From: Dioscorea cayenensis subsp. rotundata
Taxonomy: Eukaryota; Streptophyta; Magnoliopsida; Dioscoreales; Dioscoreaceae
Length of the DNA stretch: 64,000 nucleotides
Assembly: GCF_009730915.1 (NCBI RefSeq)
Contig: NC_052475.1
Span: 31,743,016-31,807,015, forward strand
Direction of reading: 5' to 3'
Part shown: in pieces, positions 24,469-37,891 of the stretch
Layout of the letters: every line of letters starts with the position of its first letter
Position numbering within the stretch: position 1 is the stretch's first letter
Program-made: the position numbers and the translations under genes
Notes under the pieces: generated by a model
Database searches by the model: none
What the model was told of the DNA's origin: nothing
What the model saw: the letters and a program-made list of their open reading frames with translations, nothing else

Positions 24469-24620
24469 TAATAACAATACGTTACTCCTCCATCGAACTA
24501 AACATAATTTTTTTTAAATCCTCCATTCTTCTCTCTTTTTATCTTTCTCTCACTCCCCACCCTCCTCTTTCCCCCTCCCCCTTTAAACCAAACAAAGGGT
24601 AAATTAGGGGTTTTTGTGAG
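23936..24620. mobile_element. Possible MITE with inverted G-rich/C-rich ends
   Basis: The left part carries GTTTGGTTGGGGGGAGCAAA then GAGGAGG. The right part carries CCTCCTCTTT then CCCCCTCCCCC and AAACCAAAC, which is its approximate reverse complement. The middle is AT-rich with an AAT run at 24438-24465. No clear target duplication was found. Confidence 0.4.
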
Positions 24621-25630
24621 GTTTTCACCTTATATGGAATGATTATAAATATAAAGAAGCAAATTTTGTAACCAACACCCTATTATTTATGTGTATTCCG
24701 ATTCAAATTCAGCTGGAATAAATTATTTTTATTATATTGATTTTTTTAAAATCTAATTTGGATAAATGATGTTTTCCGTTTCTAATCCAATATTCAATCT
24801 TTAATCTACTGGAATAAATAATGTTTTTTCTTGATGTTTTCCTCTTCTAGTCCAATTTTCAATAGCAGGTTTAATTTTAATTTTTTCTTTAATTAAAATA
24901 AAGTTTGAAAAATTAACACCAAATAAGCCCTTACGCATACAAACCAATTGGCAAGCATGAATGGATCATTGCGATAGTTTAAGTCAAGCTCGTGCCTCAA
25001 GTGAGGTCCTTAAGTCAAAGAACTCTTCAAATTATCATAAATATTATTCAATTCTATTAGCATATATTATATTAACATCAGGGGCGGCTTAAGGTAATTA
25101 GAAGCCTTAAGCAGAATTTTAGAATAACCCCTTTAATTTATTTAATAAAAATTAATTTTAATTTAGATTTTATTTTAATAAATACATATTTGAGATGCTT
25201 GTTTATCTTTTTACATGTTGCTAAACTCGTGATGAAGGGATATATTTAAAATTTGTGAACAAAACTTAACAAAGTAAAAATATATAAAAATAATAATAAT
25301 AATAACAATATAAAAACTACAAAAGCTCTCATTTATAATTAAAAAAATAAATATTATATTACTTTGAGAGAAACAAATGAATGAAAAAACCATTTCAAGG
25401 ATAAGAATAGAATTTTGCATAGTTAGCTAGAGAGGATAGGAGACTAATTAAGTATTAAAATAAAAATATTTAATATCTTACCGTATAATTTTAAATTTTT
25501 AAAAATTAACTAAGATTATATAACATTGACTACAATAATTATTGAAAATCCTTCAAAATTTTGAATTTTTAAAATTTTAATTAAAAAAATCTAAAAAATG
25601 AGACTTTTAAAATATTGGGGTTTTAAACAA
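24621..25630. other. Intergenic, AT-rich
   Basis: No gene or element recognised. The minus-strand open frame near 25211-25420 is AT-driven and has no recognisable content. Confidence 0.4.
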
Positions 25631-26040
25631 AGGGCCTTTTGCAGGTGTACCCTTGAATAATTTTAAAATTGTATATTTACCCCTGAGTAAAAGATAATCG
25701 AATACATACCCCTGAATAATTTATATAATTGCATATATACCTTTGGGGTTCAAATTAGTTGAAAAACCATTTATTAACAAACAACAGATATATAAAATGA
25801 CCATTTGTTTTTATTATAAAATGAAGTTGTGTGAGGGTTATTTTAGACTTTTTATATATTTTAATAAAAGTTATAACCATAATTAATAAAGTTTGATTAA
25901 CTTCTGTTAACGGAATCTATTAGTAAAGACATATTCACAATTACCTATAATTTTCAAGGGTATATATACAATTATGTTTTTTCTGAGGGTAAATATATAA
26001 TTATAGAACTTTTGAGGAGTTTATAACCAATTTTTCCTTA
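25631..26040. mobile_element. MITE-like inverted repeat
   Basis: The left end reads GTGTACCCTTGAATAATTTT then TGTATATTTACCCCTGAG. The right end, reverse-complemented, reads TATATATTTACCCTCAG then TGTATATATACCCTTGAAAA. The unit is about 400 bp with no coding capacity. Its words (TATATACCC, TTTACCCCTGA) recur at the right edge of the window. Confidence 0.55.
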
Positions 26041-26380
26041 AAATAATTGCTTCATTAGCCTTATCCTTTAGCCGGCCAATTAACATTAATAATAAATATA
26101 ACAACATTGGTCCAGATTAAAGTACACCGAAACAGCAACTAAAACAACAAAAAGAAGCTCAAGCGCTGGTGTTTTGTAAATAATGGTCCATGACTTGAAA
26201 TAAAACATAGAATACAGCAAGTTTTACATACACATCTCTTTGGAATACCATCCCGGAAACCATTTACAGCCAAGATTTTCAATCTTCTATTGTTACAATT
26301 ATTTTGAAAAAGTTCATCTTTGGAGTAAGCTACTGCTAGTGAAAGTCTGCCAAAACTGTTCTTAGACAACACTGCCTCAT

Positions 26381-29300
26381 TCAGATATATTCTTCTTCAT
26401 CATCATCATCCTTCTGATTGACATTGTCCTGAGATTTGGAGTCCTCGGGTTTAGATTCTTCAATTCCTGAAGGAGTTCGCTTCATGTACTCTTCCTCGAT
26501 CGTTTCCTTGAGTATGAAAAGTCTCTGGATGACCATGGGATCACTCATTTCTCTGACTTCCTTCATGTCGGATTCCTCTTTGTTCATCTGGTGAGCATCA
26601 AGCATGATCTTGATCCATTTATGCAGCTCTTTTGGTGTTCTAAATGTGAACACATACATATGGATAAGAGAGAGTGAGAGAGAGAACTAATGTTAGCTCA
26701 CCAAACAGAGCTTGTAATCGCATGCATGCATGCATGTCCTAAATAACAGTTTTTCCCTTCCAATGTAATTGTTAATATACCTTTATGATTGAAAGCCAAC
26801 TTCAATTACATACATGTTCTAAAGAAAAGGCGGAGAACTAAAATTAGGAAATCTAGGAGAACTTATAATATCATCATACATGTTCTAAATAATGGATGTT
26901 TTTTTATCTCTTACGTTTAGGGTTTAAAGAGGGAAAGAGAGGAAGAGAGACAAGTAATATTAGCTAGACAGATAGAACAAGTAATGTATATATTTATAAA
27001 TATATATATATGTTTGTGGATAATAGTTTTTCTTTCCCATTTAGGGTTTCCTAATCAATGGCATAAATTATAACTACATAGATTTCTAAAACTTACATAA
27101 TATAGCATTGCACTTGAGCATTGAAGAATAAGCTCTATAAAGTAAGTGGAATGGAGTATCATTTAACCCTGGTTACTAGAGAAACTTTTGGTAATGAACT
27201 TGGTTCCTAATTGAAATGATTGGTTAAAAGAGTTCAAGTTCACTAACGTGTAAAAAGCATCAGGATCCTTGACTTCATGTTCACTCCCAGGTGAGAAAGC
27301 GGTAGCAAGTGCAGAAAATCTCTCTTCTGGATCTTCGATGTTCAACAAGTGCTTAAGGAACTTAATTTCCTGTGGCACAATGCTTTTGAGAGATTTTTGT
27401 GTTGCTTTATATATATGATACATGATGTTTTTAACCTGCACGATATCAAACCATTGCAGTAATCTGTGATATCAGTATCATTTTAAACACAGCAAAATGA
27501 TTCTCTAAATTTAAAATGAATCTTCAAAGAATTCAGATTAGTTATTAAAAGCTTAAGCAACAAGATCTACAAAAGAGTCTCAAAAAAAGAAAATATATCT
27601 TGTTATAATTCTCCATCATGTGCCATTGATAAAAATTTAAGGGTTGATTTCTTACAGTATGTTTTATGCCTTCAAAAATCTACTTGATTATTGAAGTTTC
27701 TATAGTTGAACTGCAAGATATGAAGATTTTAAACTATAATTTAGTAATGACCTCATTCTTCATTGTCGGAGACTCTTTTGCTGCTGCCCAAGCTCCGTTT
27801 ATTAGAAGAATCAAGGTTGAATCAAGTTCCTTTGCCTTAGCTAAGCTCCTGACTTTTTCGCAAGCCATATCTAGTGATGGAGAATCCAATATATCATCAA
27901 ATTTAGATTGAGCACCATCAAGTGTCTCCAATTGATCTACCACATTGTCGTATGTAGAGACAGCAGATAAGCATTTAGCCCCAAGCCTGGACATTGCTGC
28001 TCATGAACATGCAAAAAGTCTAATGAGCAGGACACTAAAGGAAGTTTCACTGGGGACAAATGCCCTAGTTTCATGTAGTTTAAATAAACACAATTGGCTA
28101 ACTAGATAAATATGAATAAACTTTTGGAGTTTGAGATACAGTTTTATTCAGTGATTTAAGCAGAATGCTCATTGAAAAAAATTTAACTTTCTTACAATCT
28201 CTGTCTTCCAGACTATCATATGTGTCTGAAAGTGCAGTCAGTTGGTAAAAAAATTCTCCAGTAAAATCCTTGCGCCGTCTGGCAACAACAGCATTAATAT
28301 CCAAGGGATTGTCCTGTATCTCTCTGAGAAGGTCCATATGTCTCTCTATTTCATCGTCTATCTGCAATTTTAAACCAAACATCAGGACAACAATGATTGA
28401 AATTCAAGTTATCAGACTAGAATTTGCATTAATTACTTGGAACAAATATCCATGAAATAGAGGACAACATCTTCCGCTAAAAATGAACAGCATCAAGCAG
28501 GGATGAAAAAACATATGTAAATTATATCATATAAACAGCCACAGAGGACTAAATTTATATAGGCCACTTCTGGTGAAGCTACAATACTCTTTACCTTTTT
28601 CATTTTTCTAGCAAGTCCTTCTAGATTTTGCTTCATCGCTATATCTTGCTCAGCATCAGCACGCACTTGGCAACGTTTATAGAAACTATCTTTATACTTC
28701 TTCCACTCATCCCTAAATACCAAGACCTTCCTCCAATCTTTTGTCTTTGGTTTCTCATTCATGAAGTATTCTATCATCTTGTCACACAATTGGGTCATGG
28801 TGTAACCTTTTGCAACTTCAACCTCAGGTTCTTTGTCCACAGAGGCAACCTCACTTCCCATGCAATCTAAAGCTCTTCTATATTAGTTACACAGAAACGA
28901 TTCGAAAATAGGAATTTATTTGGAAAAATATTTGATATCGAATTTTGCAGTGAGGAAGGAAAATGTAGCAATCAGAGTCATGACATGTTTCAATTGACAT
29001 ACATGCAATCACAAATTGTGATTTATATTTCAGTGATATTGAAAGAAAGTGTTATCATAATATGAGAGAAATGAAAGCAATCACATTTAGTCTTGGAAAG
29101 GAGGAGAAAGTCTATGATATACAAAGAGGACACATGGTTACCGTGCATTGTTCACAATCAAAAGCAACAATTTTTAGAACACAGGCACTCACAAATGAAG
29201 CAACAATTATTCCAAACAAATATCCATGATACAAAGAATGAAGCAAACGAAAGTGGATCCGGAACCACAGTCAAATATAACACCATGAAAAATTCAATAT

Positions 29301-29840
29301 TTAGAACACAAAAACCCACGGAATTAGTTCAAACTGAAGCAAAAGAAGGATCAACAACAAATAGAAAGAGAAAATAAAATCCACAACACCAGAGAATACC
29401 AAATGGGTGCTTTTTTGGCGGCAAAAAACGCACATAAATTATTCCAAATACGAGAAAAGAACTCCAACACCACAATCGAATCTAACACCAAAGATAAAAA
29501 TCCAATCTTTGGAACACAAACATCTACAAATAAATGAAACATGGCCAAATGACTAAAACCAAATCAAAAGCAGCAGCGTCAACAACCAGTAAAACAGAAG
29601 ATAAACCACACAACAGCGTCAAACAAGAAATAAATGCCTACTTGCCAAGCTTGAGAAGGAAGAGGCCCTCTTTCCACTGTGAACACCATTGAAACAAGCT
29701 GCAGTGAATTGCAAGTTGGAGATAAAGAGAGAAGGGAGAGAAGAAAAAGAAGATGAGAAATTGATGGCATTATGAACTCCATTAGAGGAGAAGGATTGAA
29801 GGATGGGGAAGTTGAAGAAGAGGGAGTGAGCACAGCTCAT
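26381..29840 (-). CDS. Chloroplast protein of the At4g37920 family
   Basis: Six coding exons on the minus strand, 29840-29642, 28866-28595, 28361-28196, 27996-27752, 27435-27248 and 26639-26381, join in frame to 442 residues. The first exon is rich in Ser, Phe and Leu with few acidic residues, as expected of a plastid transit peptide. The conserved part runs from TMTQLCDKMIEYFMNEKPKT through DDEIERHMDLLREIQDNP and DPEERFSALATAFSPG to TPKELHKWIKIMLDAH. The C-terminus is strongly acidic (DDDDEEEYI). I recognise it as the family of Arabidopsis At4g37920, named only as an uncharacterised or endoribonuclease E-like plastid protein. No catalytic motif can be assigned here. The exon 4 donor (GAG/GTCATT) is weak but the join keeps the frame and the family sequence. 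Confidence 0.85.
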
Positions 29841-31306
29841 GCTTGTTCTTTGGGCACACTCTCAACATTGGATTGGATTTTTGCTAAGGATAACAAGATA
29901 TTTGGGTACACATCTCAATGAAAATAAACGGCTAGGATTTGGTTTTATTTGTGTATTTTGGTTTTTTTTTTTTTAACTTTATTTCATATATATTAATTAG
30001 AAATTTTATTTCATAATTTTTACTAGATATTAGGGAGTAATTTAGAAAATAGTATTATTAATGTAAATAATTATTAAAATTTCACTTCTAATAAAATATT
30101 TACAAATTAATTGTATCTCTTTAACTCATCTATCAATGTGAAAACTCATATAAATAACAACCATTTTTTTGGGCTTTTCTTTCTATTTAATATACAATAG
30201 CCCATGAGATGCTAGCTTCCTTATTTCTCTTTATTTTTATAGTTTTTTTTTAATATAATATTTTATTATCTACCGTAAAACCATAATATAAGTTTTTACT
30301 TGTATGATTGATCAAGCTATTTTTTATTATTTTTTTAACAAAAAGAACAAGTCACTTACACAACCGAAAAATTAATACCTCAAATAATTTATATTTTTAA
30401 ATTATGTGAATTAAGTTTTAAATTTATTTTTTTTTATAAAAATATGAATATTTTATGTGAGGTATCCGATGTTATTATGTTAATTGAACAAGAGATTTAA
30501 GTACAAAGAAACACTTACCAACTAAAGAAATTCTAAAATATTATACTGTTTTTAATAGATCATAAATAGGTGTTTTAACTTTCTCATGTTCACATGCATG
30601 AGGCTCACTATTTTAATAGTATTATTTTTAAAAATGTCTTAAGATATAATATTGGCTTGCCAATAGTACTTAAAATATAATTCAATATTAACTAATCATT
30701 TATAAAAACCAAACCGACTTGAACAATTCCACTCGTTTTGGATTATTATTAGTTTCGGTTGAGGCAGTCTACCTTGTTTAATAATAATAATAAAAAAAAA
30801 ATCATAATTTAGATTAAAAACAAATGAAATAAGGCTTGTTTACTTTATTATGAGCTGGGTATCATTTTATGTTTTGACCTTAACAATAAATAAAATTTTG
30901 TAAATCAAATATGCATGATTACTTTCCCTGTAAAAAAAAATAAAACACTACTACTACTAATAATAATAATAGAAAACGTTGTTTACAAATTTGCGTAAAG
31001 CGTCTAAAAAAATAAAAAGAGAGATAGATGCAAGAATAATGAGAAGGTGTGATAATAGTAGTTAAAACAGATGAGATAAAGTAATTTTTTTTTAGGTGTA
31101 ACTGTTTTTAATAATATTCACCTCACTTGGTACTATTTATAAATATTATTATTGTTTATTATATTGGTCAATAATTATTTTTGAAGTTATATTCACATGA
31201 ATGGATGATTTGAATTCGTTGGATTTAAATTCAATCCAATGACTGATTGTGAGACTTAGGCGAATTGTGGAATTATTATGTGCGGACTTCTTTTTTAGAC
31301 TGTTCC

Positions 31307-31353
<47 letters not shown>

Positions 31354-31480
31354 TAGGTTTGTTTCCGTCAAAGACTCGGTGATAAAATAAAAAATAAAGT
31401 CAAAAAAACGATTCCCCATGAAATTTCCCGTTTCCCATAATCGGTAAAAGCCCACTCACTTTGAAAGCACTAGCCAACTC
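29841..31480. other. Intergenic between divergent genes
   Basis: AT-rich. It contains a TTA microsatellite at about 31307-31350 and a CTA/AAT-rich patch at about 30950-30972. It must hold the promoters of the minus-strand plastid gene and the plus-strand CAR gene, but no individual element stands out. Confidence 0.4.
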
Positions 31481-32597
31481 TCTCTCGCTATATATATATA
31501 TATATATATATCTCTTAGGCTTTTTGGGAAGCTTCTGGTCGGCATCGTCGTGGCCGTGTGAGGCGGGGATCGGAACGGAGAAGGGCGCCGGCGGCATCAG
31601 TAAGTGGTTGATTGAGTTGGTTCTTGTTGGGATCCGGAAAGTTGTGTGTTTTGTTTCGATTTGAGGTGATTATTTTTGGTGTCGAGATGAATGAAAATCA
31701 TGGTTTTTGGTGTTTGATATTGTTTTTTCATTGTTGTTTAATTTGGCAGGGTATTGATTGAAGAAAAATTTAATTTTTCTCAGTGGGTGGGTGAAAATTA
31801 GGTTTGATGAAATCTTTCCTGTGTTTCATTGTTGAAATTCTAGGGCTTGGTGCTGGTTTTAGTTTTTGAAGTTTTTTTTTTTGGAAGGGTTGCTTATTTT
31901 GGAGTTGTATTGATCGAGGTTTATAATTTGGGTGTTTAAAGTAGGAAATGGGGATTCGGTTTTATCGTTTTAGTGAATGAAACTCATGCTTTTGTATTTA
32001 GGTTTGATGTCCTCTTTTTTTTTTTTTATGGTGATTTTTAGTGTTGAAATCATTGGTATGATGCTGCTTTTATTTATTATCTTTCTAAAGGGTTGATTTG
32101 TTGTAAACTTGGGATTGTGGGAGGTGACTTCATGGGGGAAATAATGCTTTGATGTTGGTTTTGGGTATTGAAATTTATTATTCTTGTTTTTGTTCTTTAG
32201 ATGAGTATTGAAGTTGATTTACGTCTATTAATTATGATTTTCCTTCTATTTTTTGTTGATTGATGAGTGTTTTCCAATTCTTATGTTTCCTTTTGAATAG
32301 TATTAGTGTTGCGGCTGACTGTACCTATGATAGCTCTGGATTTACTTAAAAATGAAATAGACTTTGTCCTGAGAACAACTCTGTAGTGAATTTTGACATT
32401 ATTTGGGGAAAAACTAGAGGAGAATTGTTTATATTTCCTTGTTTGATTGGTACGAGACATATAGCATTGTAGGGACATCACCTTGAGATCTTAACAATGA
32501 ATTTACGCAATTCTTTTTGATGGAACTCCTTTTAATTTGTTTCTTTTTTTTTGTGCTTTGTTGTGTTACCAGGGTGTGGGATCTCGTCTTAGGGGAT
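31481..32597 (+). promoter_or_regulatory. CAR gene leader exon and leader intron
   Basis: A TA run (31491-31512) is followed by a GC-rich stretch (31513-31596) that ends CATCA/GTAAGTGG, a strong donor. An acceptor TTACCAG at about 32570 then joins a 27-base leader directly before ATG 32598. The T-rich sequence between is typical of a plant intron. The downstream leader has no ATG before the start. Confidence 0.55.
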
Positions 32598-34435
32598 ATG
32601 GGGGCGACTACTGGAATTCTTAAAGTGATAATTGTTCGTGGGAAGAGGCTTGCAATTCGAGATTTTACAAGCAGTGATCCTTATGTCATTGTCCGAGTTG
32701 AGAATCAGGTGAGCTTCTCTATCTTTCTTCTCTTGTTGCTCTTGGTTGGTTTGTTGTGTACATCTCTATTTCATATTTCATGGCGTTGATTTCTTGTGGA
32801 ATACTGGAACTACTTGATAAAAATGCAACAAGAAGCAAGCTCCATGCTGCATCATAAGACTTGCATTAGATAAACATTTAGCTTTGTACTCTATGATTTT
32901 TACACTTGTATGAAGTTGTTGACATAGTTGCTGAGCAATCAGGACTTGTGCATTATTTTTACCGATTTTAATTTCATTAAAGATTCTCTTGATTTCATAA
33001 CTTCACAATGTTATCTTTCCTCCTTCCTTTATCACTTAGAATCTTAAATGTATAGTTTGGAAAGCGAGATTTAGTAAATTAGCTTATCTTTATATTGGCC
33101 TGGAACCATTCAAAGAGAGCATGTTTACACTGCTACAGAATAACTTTGACAAATATCAAAGGTTCTGTGTTTTTTCAATTCAAGTGCGATAAAAAGTAAT
33201 ATCATAGTCTACCAAGTCTTTGTTGAATTTTTATTGTAGGCATTTGTTTATTGACAATGTGATGTCGTAACTATTTGGCACTAATTTATGTCGTTAATTC
33301 CTCATCCATAAAAAACGTGGGTTTTATTTTCTACTCGGTTTCTGTCTCTATGCCTTTGTGAATTAACTTAATTTTGTACTCACCCTTACAGAACGTTGGT
33401 ACTTCAAGATATGAAGATATATGCTTTTTTTTCAGTCTTTTCGTGTATATATGGGTTTGTTTGAGCAGCTTATGGACTTGATCTATAATTCCTTTTGATA
33501 ATGGTATTGAACTGAATGCTGACAAGTCCCATGTATTTCGATTAGAGTGCCAAGACAAGGGTCATTAACAGTTGCCTCAATCCCACCTGGAATGAAGAGT
33601 TCACTTTCTCCACAGTAGACGCCCTGGGTGTCCTCAAACTAGTGAGTTTCTTCTACTTTTTTTTAAGTTTTCCATTTTCTTGAAACTATCAACCTTTGAC
33701 CGAGCACTGAATTTGCATTGCAATTTGGACCTGGTTCAAAGGTTCTAGATGGATAGCATCATTTTTTATGATATCTATCAGCATGATAGCTGGTAAGTGT
33801 TGTTGTTGAAGTAAACATTGTTCCACTGGCGGCGCTTATCATGTTTAGCATTTGCTTTACACCATTGCACGCCTCTAAAAGTTAGTTGGTCAGTTTCCAT
33901 TCATTATTTGTCTTATTATGTGACAGTAGTCATCAACGTCTTTTTCATGGTCATTGTTGACTATTAGAAATCAACCAAGTCTCAAATGCATTCTCATCAT
34001 GCACTTTTCTAGGAACAATTGTCTCACTTGTTATTGACCATATCCTCGGTGAAATTATGGTGTGATGCCTAAAACTGTTGATTTGAATCTGAAAAATTGT
34101 CACTGAATTTCTTGTAGGAGGTGTTTGATTGGGATCGGTTCAAACACGATGACAAGATGGGGAATGCCTTTGTCAACCTCCAACCGATAGCATCAGCTTC
34201 CAAACTAAAACGCGCGCTGAAGCTCTCCACCGGTGAGACTAAGCTACGGAAGGTAGCGCCTGACGTTGATAACTGCCTTATGGAGGACAGCTATGTGAGG
34301 TTCGTCGACGGTGAGATCATACAGGATGTTCGCCTGAGGCTGTGCGATGTTGAGTCTGGTGAACTGTATCTGACGATCAAGTGGATTGATCATACAACTA
34401 ACAGTAGCACCCTGGAGACTGCACAAAGCCTGTAA
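32598..34435 (+). CDS. CAR: C2-domain ABA-related (CAR) protein
   Basis: Three coding exons, 32598-32708, 33546-33641 and 34118-34435, join in phase 0 to 174 residues. This is one C2 domain with the plant CAR insertion. The calcium-binding loops show Asp22 and Asp27 (RDFTSSDPYV) and Asp73, Asp75 and Asp81 (FDWDRFKHDD). The family extension between C2 strands runs from about LRKVAPDVDNCLMEDSYVRF to QDVRLRLCDVESGELYL. CAR proteins bind negatively charged phospholipids in a calcium-dependent way and bring PYR/PYL abscisic acid receptors to the plasma membrane. Which numbered CAR this is cannot be told here. The first ATG after the leader-intron acceptor was taken as start and gives the usual family N-terminus (MGATTGILKV). 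Confidence 0.92.
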
Positions 34436-35008
34436 AATTAAATAAAAAATAATAATAATAAATTTCTCTACTTTTCGGTGTGTTTTCTGACATAGAAGGG
34501 GAAATATCAGATGTGAATATTAACTATTATCTTTTATAGTTTTTGTTAACGGGTGGCTGTAACTTTTGTAAAATGTTCAAATGTTTACCTTTGGCTGTTG
34601 TCATTTTACAGTGTTCTGTTCCTTGTCTCTCAGTCTTTGTACTGGGACAATTTGCATGTAGACCCCTTCAAAATAAGTAATTATTTAAGTGATGATTTCA
34701 ACTAACTATCAATGCTTATGTAGATGTAAGCATTGAACTGAAATTCCATATTGACCCTTAACTGCCGTTCTTACACTCGCGCACGAGCACACACACATAT
34801 TGACATATATAATAATAAAATTTAACCTTTTACCAGGGTTATAGATGAAATTATAATTCTTTTCAGCCAGGGTTATTTATACAATATTCGAAGGACTTGT
34901 TTTAATACATTTATGAAATTATGTAGTTTTGCAAGGTTATATGTGTAAAAGTTCAATGAAAGGGCTCTTCTTGTGCTTCCCTTCTGTTTTCCCTCCATCT
35001 TCTTCGTC
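34436..35008. other. CAR 3' flank with a MITE-like block
   Basis: The first part is the probable CAR 3' untranslated region. From about 34640 to 34955 the ends are loosely inverted: GGGACAATTTGCATGTAGAC on the left against, reverse-complemented, CTTTTACACATATAACCTTG on the right. The ALKBH2 start follows within 60 bp, so its promoter may lie in this insertion. Confidence 0.4.
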
Positions 35009-37891
35009 ATGAGCCTTCTCGGTTTCGTGAGACCAAGCCCTAATCCTAGCGGTGGCGGTGGGAACCGCACCATTGACCTTGGAAATGGCAGTGAGGTCTT
35101 CTATGTCCCTCGCTTTCTCTCGCCTGATCGCTCTTGGGAGTGGTTTCATTATCTCGACAAAGAGATCCCGTGGACACGGCCTTTGATTCACGTTTTTGGG
35201 AGATCTTGCGTCCAGGTGGTGAAATTTCTCATTTTTTTTTTCTTTTTCATTTCACTTAATTGCATAAATTTGTTGGGGTTTATGGATTATACATGTATGG
35301 TTTTCATGAATTTGTATCGTCATTGTTTTTTTTTTTTAAATGTGATTTATGTTGAGTTTTTTATGGATTTATTAACTAGAAGATGATTAATGGTCTGAAA
35401 AATCTTAGGGTTTTCTAGTCCTATACCTGGATATAAATTCCAATTTCTTGTCAATTATGGCTGTGTTCGGGGCCTTTAGCTCCAGTTTTCGTGAGTATTC
35501 TGGAAATTTTTGATAATTGAAGATGATTACCTTAGTGTTTGAGGCTGTTTAGTTGGTATTCCTTTGTTGTTTTTATTTATTTGATTTAATTTGGATTTGA
35601 TTAGCGGGTGAGGGAATTGTTATAAAGATCTTAGTTCCAGAGTAAGAGAATTTAGACAAAGGCAATTTCAATAATTAGGGGTTTGTTTCTTATATGTTCA
35701 TGCTTTAATTTCTTAGGGTTTGCTATTGCTCTGAGAGATGATAAATCATCACCTAGACCTCATATTTTCAGGATATTACAACATATAGCATTATATAAGT
35801 TCTAGTGTTTTGGTCAAAGAGTTTGTAGGACATTTAAATTTTTGCTTTGCCAGGTCTTGCTTGTATGATTCGAGTTGATTTTAATTCATGGGAGCTGAGA
35901 AACATATCGTTTTTAGGAATTAGAGTCAAATTTTAATTGTTAGGACTCATTCTTATTTGTATGGTTTAATAATGTGGTTTGCAAGAAAGTTGGTCTGGTA
36001 TATATGTTGGAAGGCTCAGTTCATTGTTTTATTCGAGTTAATTATTGGCCTCTGGGGGATGCTTTGAAGGTCATGTCTACTGGGGTTGTAGAGATGCATG
36101 AATGAACAAGGGTTTTGATTTCTTTTAGTTGTTTAAGTAGCCATTTTACTTATCACATTCCACAGGCATCTTTGTTTTACGCTTTTATATACTATATCAT
36201 TCAGAAACCATTAGGCAGGCCTGATTTTCCCAAATTTGTATTTAGATAACTTATTGCTGTTTATTATATGCAAATAAATATGCATTATAAAAGACATACT
36301 TTTAGGTGTAAAAGAGTTGCAGGACTTGTGTTTGTGATCATCGAAACCATTGGGATCCATTATGCTGCCCTCATTCTTTGGATTTTTTGCTTAGTAGTAT
36401 ATGGAGTTGCATCACTTTGTTCCATTGTACAGCATCATGGCTTTCAAAAAGTTATCATGATGTTAATAAGGGGAGACACGGTAGTAGCTGGGAATAATAG
36501 AAAAGGGAAATGATCTTGCTGAAGTAGCAACATTTACCAAGTACTAAGATAGGATGGCATTTAGTTGATGGAGACCATTGAATATTGTGATCAGACCATC
36601 AACTGAACTTTTATAGCCATGAATATTGAAAATGAGAAACATTGGAACATCACCCGCGTTGTGAATTTTTGAGTTTTATGGTGAGTAACCATGAGTTCCT
36701 TTCTTGCCCCATCTTGTATCCAGCCACGATTTTTGTTTGTTGCCTCTCCTTGAGAAAATGCAAATGGTTGACTAAATATAAGAACCAATGTGGAGTAGGA
36801 TTGCATAGCCCTTTTGGTCTACAACTTCATGGATGTTTATGTTTTCATATTCATACTGACAGGAGGCTTTTTTTATAGTATCACCCTTTTAATATTAGCT
36901 TTTTGTAAACCCCTTTTTAAATAGATGGTCTACAACTTCATGGATGTTTATGTTTTCATATTCATACTGACATGAGGCATTTTAATAGTATCACCCTTTT
37001 AATATTAGCTTTTTGGAAAGCCCTTTTTCAATAGATGGTCTACAACTTCATGGATGTTTATGTTTTCATATTCATACTGACAGGAGGCATTTTTAAGTAT
37101 CACCCTTTTAATATTAGCTTTTTTTTTTCATATAGTTTTGACTTTATTTTTTTCTAGTGCAGCCCAGAGATGTATGCTATGTTGCAAGCAAAGGTCTTTC
37201 TGATTTGCAATACAGTGGATACCAACCTCATGCATATTCATGGGATGACTATCCTGTTCTTAAAGACATATTGGAGGCAGTAAGAACACTGTCCTTCATA
37301 TCTCTCTCACTGAAAATAACTTTGTTTGGTGTCGCTCTATGGACATAAATGCAATTGAGTTTCTTGTTTTCCAGCTTCATTGCTGCTTAATTCTTCAAAC
37401 GTGCATGTAGGTACATGAAGCCCTCCCAGGAAGTAAATTTAACAGCCTGCTACTAAACAGATATAAAACTGGATCAGATTATGTAAGTTGGCATTCTGAT
37501 GACGAGAAGTTATATGGACCAGCTCCTGAAATCGCATCGGTTTCTTTTGGATGTGAGCGCGAGTTCCTGTTGAAAAAGAAACCAACAAAAAAATCTGGTA
37601 TAAACTAGCATCAAAATTCTGAATTAAGATTTGCGATATTTTAGCTACACATAATATCTTTTTCAGTCTGGATTTCCAGCAAAAATGCAAGATGCTGCAC
37701 ATTCAGAACCACCACCGGCAAGCAAGAGACACAAGAGCAGTCACACAGAGCAGCATGCTTTTGTTCTAAAACACGGTTCAATGTTGGTAATGAGGGGATA
37801 CACACAGAGGGATTGGCTACACTCTGTGCCGAAGCGTTCAAAGGCGAACTCTGTTAGGATTAACCTCACCTTCAGGCAAGTAATGGTATGA
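35009..37891 (+). CDS. ALKBH2: ALKBH2-type DNA alkylation repair dioxygenase
   Basis: Four coding exons, 35009-35215, 37163-37279, 37411-37597 and 37680-37891, join in frame to 240 residues. This is an Fe(II)/2-oxoglutarate dioxygenase of the AlkB fold. The HxD iron ligands are His136 and Asp138 (YVSWHSDDEK). The distal His is His218 (RDWLHSVPK), and the 2-oxoglutarate-binding Arg pair lies in VRINLTFR at the C-terminus. The substrate lid has PWTRPLI and the PRDVCYV segment. Homologues reverse N1-methyladenine and N3-methylcytosine in double-stranded DNA in the nucleus. A basic, low-complexity insert (about residues 178-195, PPASKRHKSSHTEQ) separates the two halves of the core. Intron 1 is long (1.95 kb) and holds a tandem repeat. 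The exon 4 acceptor was chosen at TTTCCAG (37679) because the earlier TTTCAG breaks the frame. Confidence 0.93.
36815..37128 (+). repeat. Three-copy ~110-bp tandem repeat in ALKBH2 intron 1
   Basis: Units start TGGTCTACAACTTCATGGAT at 36815, 36926 and 37036. They continue through TTCATACTGACA and ATCACCCTTTTAATATTAGC, and the last ends in a T run just before the exon 2 acceptor at 37162. The copies are nearly identical, so the expansion is recent. Confidence 0.93.

Noticed and set aside
36268-36513. Hydrophobic frame inside ALKBH2 intron 1
   Set aside because: Intronic and not recognisable; most likely chance.
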